Positions 63,650 to 64,000 of a stretch of 64,000 nucleotides of DNA are shown one piece after another (position 1 is the stretch's first letter; each line of letters begins with the position of its first letter). The notes under the pieces were generated by a model. It was not told where the DNA came from, did not search any database, and was given only the letters and a program-made list of their open reading frames with translations. Location of the stretch: NCBI RefSeq assembly GCF_000380025.1, contig NZ_KB904186.1, positions 1-64,000 of the forward strand, read 5' to 3'. A program made the translations under genes and the position numbers. The DNA comes from Streptococcus entericus DSM 14446 (GTDB lineage Bacteria > Bacillota > Bacilli > Lactobacillales > Streptococcaceae).

Positions 63650-64000
63650 TTAGCAACGGTTGGAAACAGTTGTTCCGATATTTTCCCCCAGAACAACACG
63701 TTTGATGTTGCCCGGTTCATTGAGGTTAAAGACCACGAGGTCAATGTCGTTGTCCATTGACAGGGAGCTAGCGGTCGAATCCATGATTTTCAAGCCTTGC
63801 TTGAGGACTTCGATGTGGGTCAGCTCGTCAAACTTGATGGCATCAGCGTTTTTACGAGGGTCATCGTTGTAGACACCGTCTACCCCATTTTTCGCCATGA
63901 GAATGGCATCCGCTTCAATTTCAGCAGCCCGTAGAGCAGCTGTCGTATCAGTTGAAAAGTACGGAGACCCTGTCCCTGCAGCAAAGATAACAATTCGTCC
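63650..64000 (-). CDS. pyrH: UMP kinase, C-terminal part (truncated by window edge)
   Basis: The frame enters from the right edge reading [20 protein letters not shown] and continues to [21 protein letters not shown].., [10 protein letters not shown] and the end [15 protein letters not shown]. These are the C-terminal half motifs of UMP kinase (GTGxPxFSTD, VDGVYxxDP). It phosphorylates UMP to UDP and is co-transcribed with frr. Confidence 0.95.
   Translation of the reverse strand, partial: GRIVIFAAGTGSPYFSTDTTAALRAAEIEADAILMAKNGVDGVYNDDPRKNADAIKFDELTHIEVLKQGLKIMDSTASSLSMDNDIDLVVFNLNEPGNIKRVVLGENIGTTVSNRC

Overview
The window looks like chromosomal DNA of a Streptococcus-type Firmicute. Evidence: the rnpA-yidC-jag cluster, an LPQTG-anchored surface protein, AdcA with an AdcR-type operator, class 1A dihydroorotate dehydrogenase, a folB-folK fusion, CtsR control of clpP, strong AAGGAGG ribosome binding sites and moderate GC. 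Almost every gene is on the minus strand. The plus-strand exceptions are a small membrane protein (about 4.5 kb), a LURP-one-like gene (33.8 kb) and an ABC exporter (59.8 kb). I see no tRNA, rRNA, CRISPR array or transposase. The species is not determined.

Layout: 0-2 kb holds the N-terminal part of a Cna-like adhesin. 2-4.2 kb is jag-yidC-rnpA. 5-7.4 kb is a three-gene envelope operon (phosphodiester glycosidase, membrane protein, GT2-GtrA). 7.5-9.7 kb holds an AAC(6')-like acetyltransferase, era and a NUDIX gene. 9.7-21.8 kb is an inserted acyl-CoA island: FabK/NPD-like flavoprotein, MBL hydrolase, two acyl-CoA dehydrogenases, LysR regulator, CoA transferase A/B, crotonase, OFA-type MFS, thiolase and hydroxyacyl-CoA dehydrogenase. 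It separates dgkA from era and is bounded by 214-bp direct repeats (about 95% identical, 12,309 bp apart). Inside it two operon promoters carry an ATAAG-N5-CTTAT-type dyad at identical spacing and a cre site just downstream, suggesting LysR activation and CcpA repression.

22-34 kb: ybeY-dgkA, an RsgA-type GTPase, a heterodimeric ABC exporter behind a leader peptide and attenuator, phoH, clpP, upp, an LPQTG protein and adcA. 34-43 kb is one complete pyrimidine operon, pyrF-pyrE-pyrB-pyrC-pyrD-carA-carB, with a PyrR-type leader; its CarA lacks the glutaminase catalytic residues. 43-53 kb: ftsEX, prfB (programmed frameshift), queG, a PD-(D/E)XK-like protein, a P-type ATPase behind a yybP-ykoY-type manganese riboswitch, a DUF1934 protein and metK behind an SMK-like leader. 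53-64 kb: folate genes with an SLC13-type permease, msrA, alpha-amylase, a second ABC exporter with an elaborate leader, cvfB, frr and pyrH (cut by the right edge).

The most interesting signals are: a 10-mer (ATAGCAGAGC) found 16 times on both strands in coding and non-coding DNA; the repeat-bounded CoA island with its shared regulatory grammar; the degenerate CarA; two separate 23-residue leader peptides with attenuators in front of ABC exporters; and the unusual two-Shine-Dalgarno metK leader.
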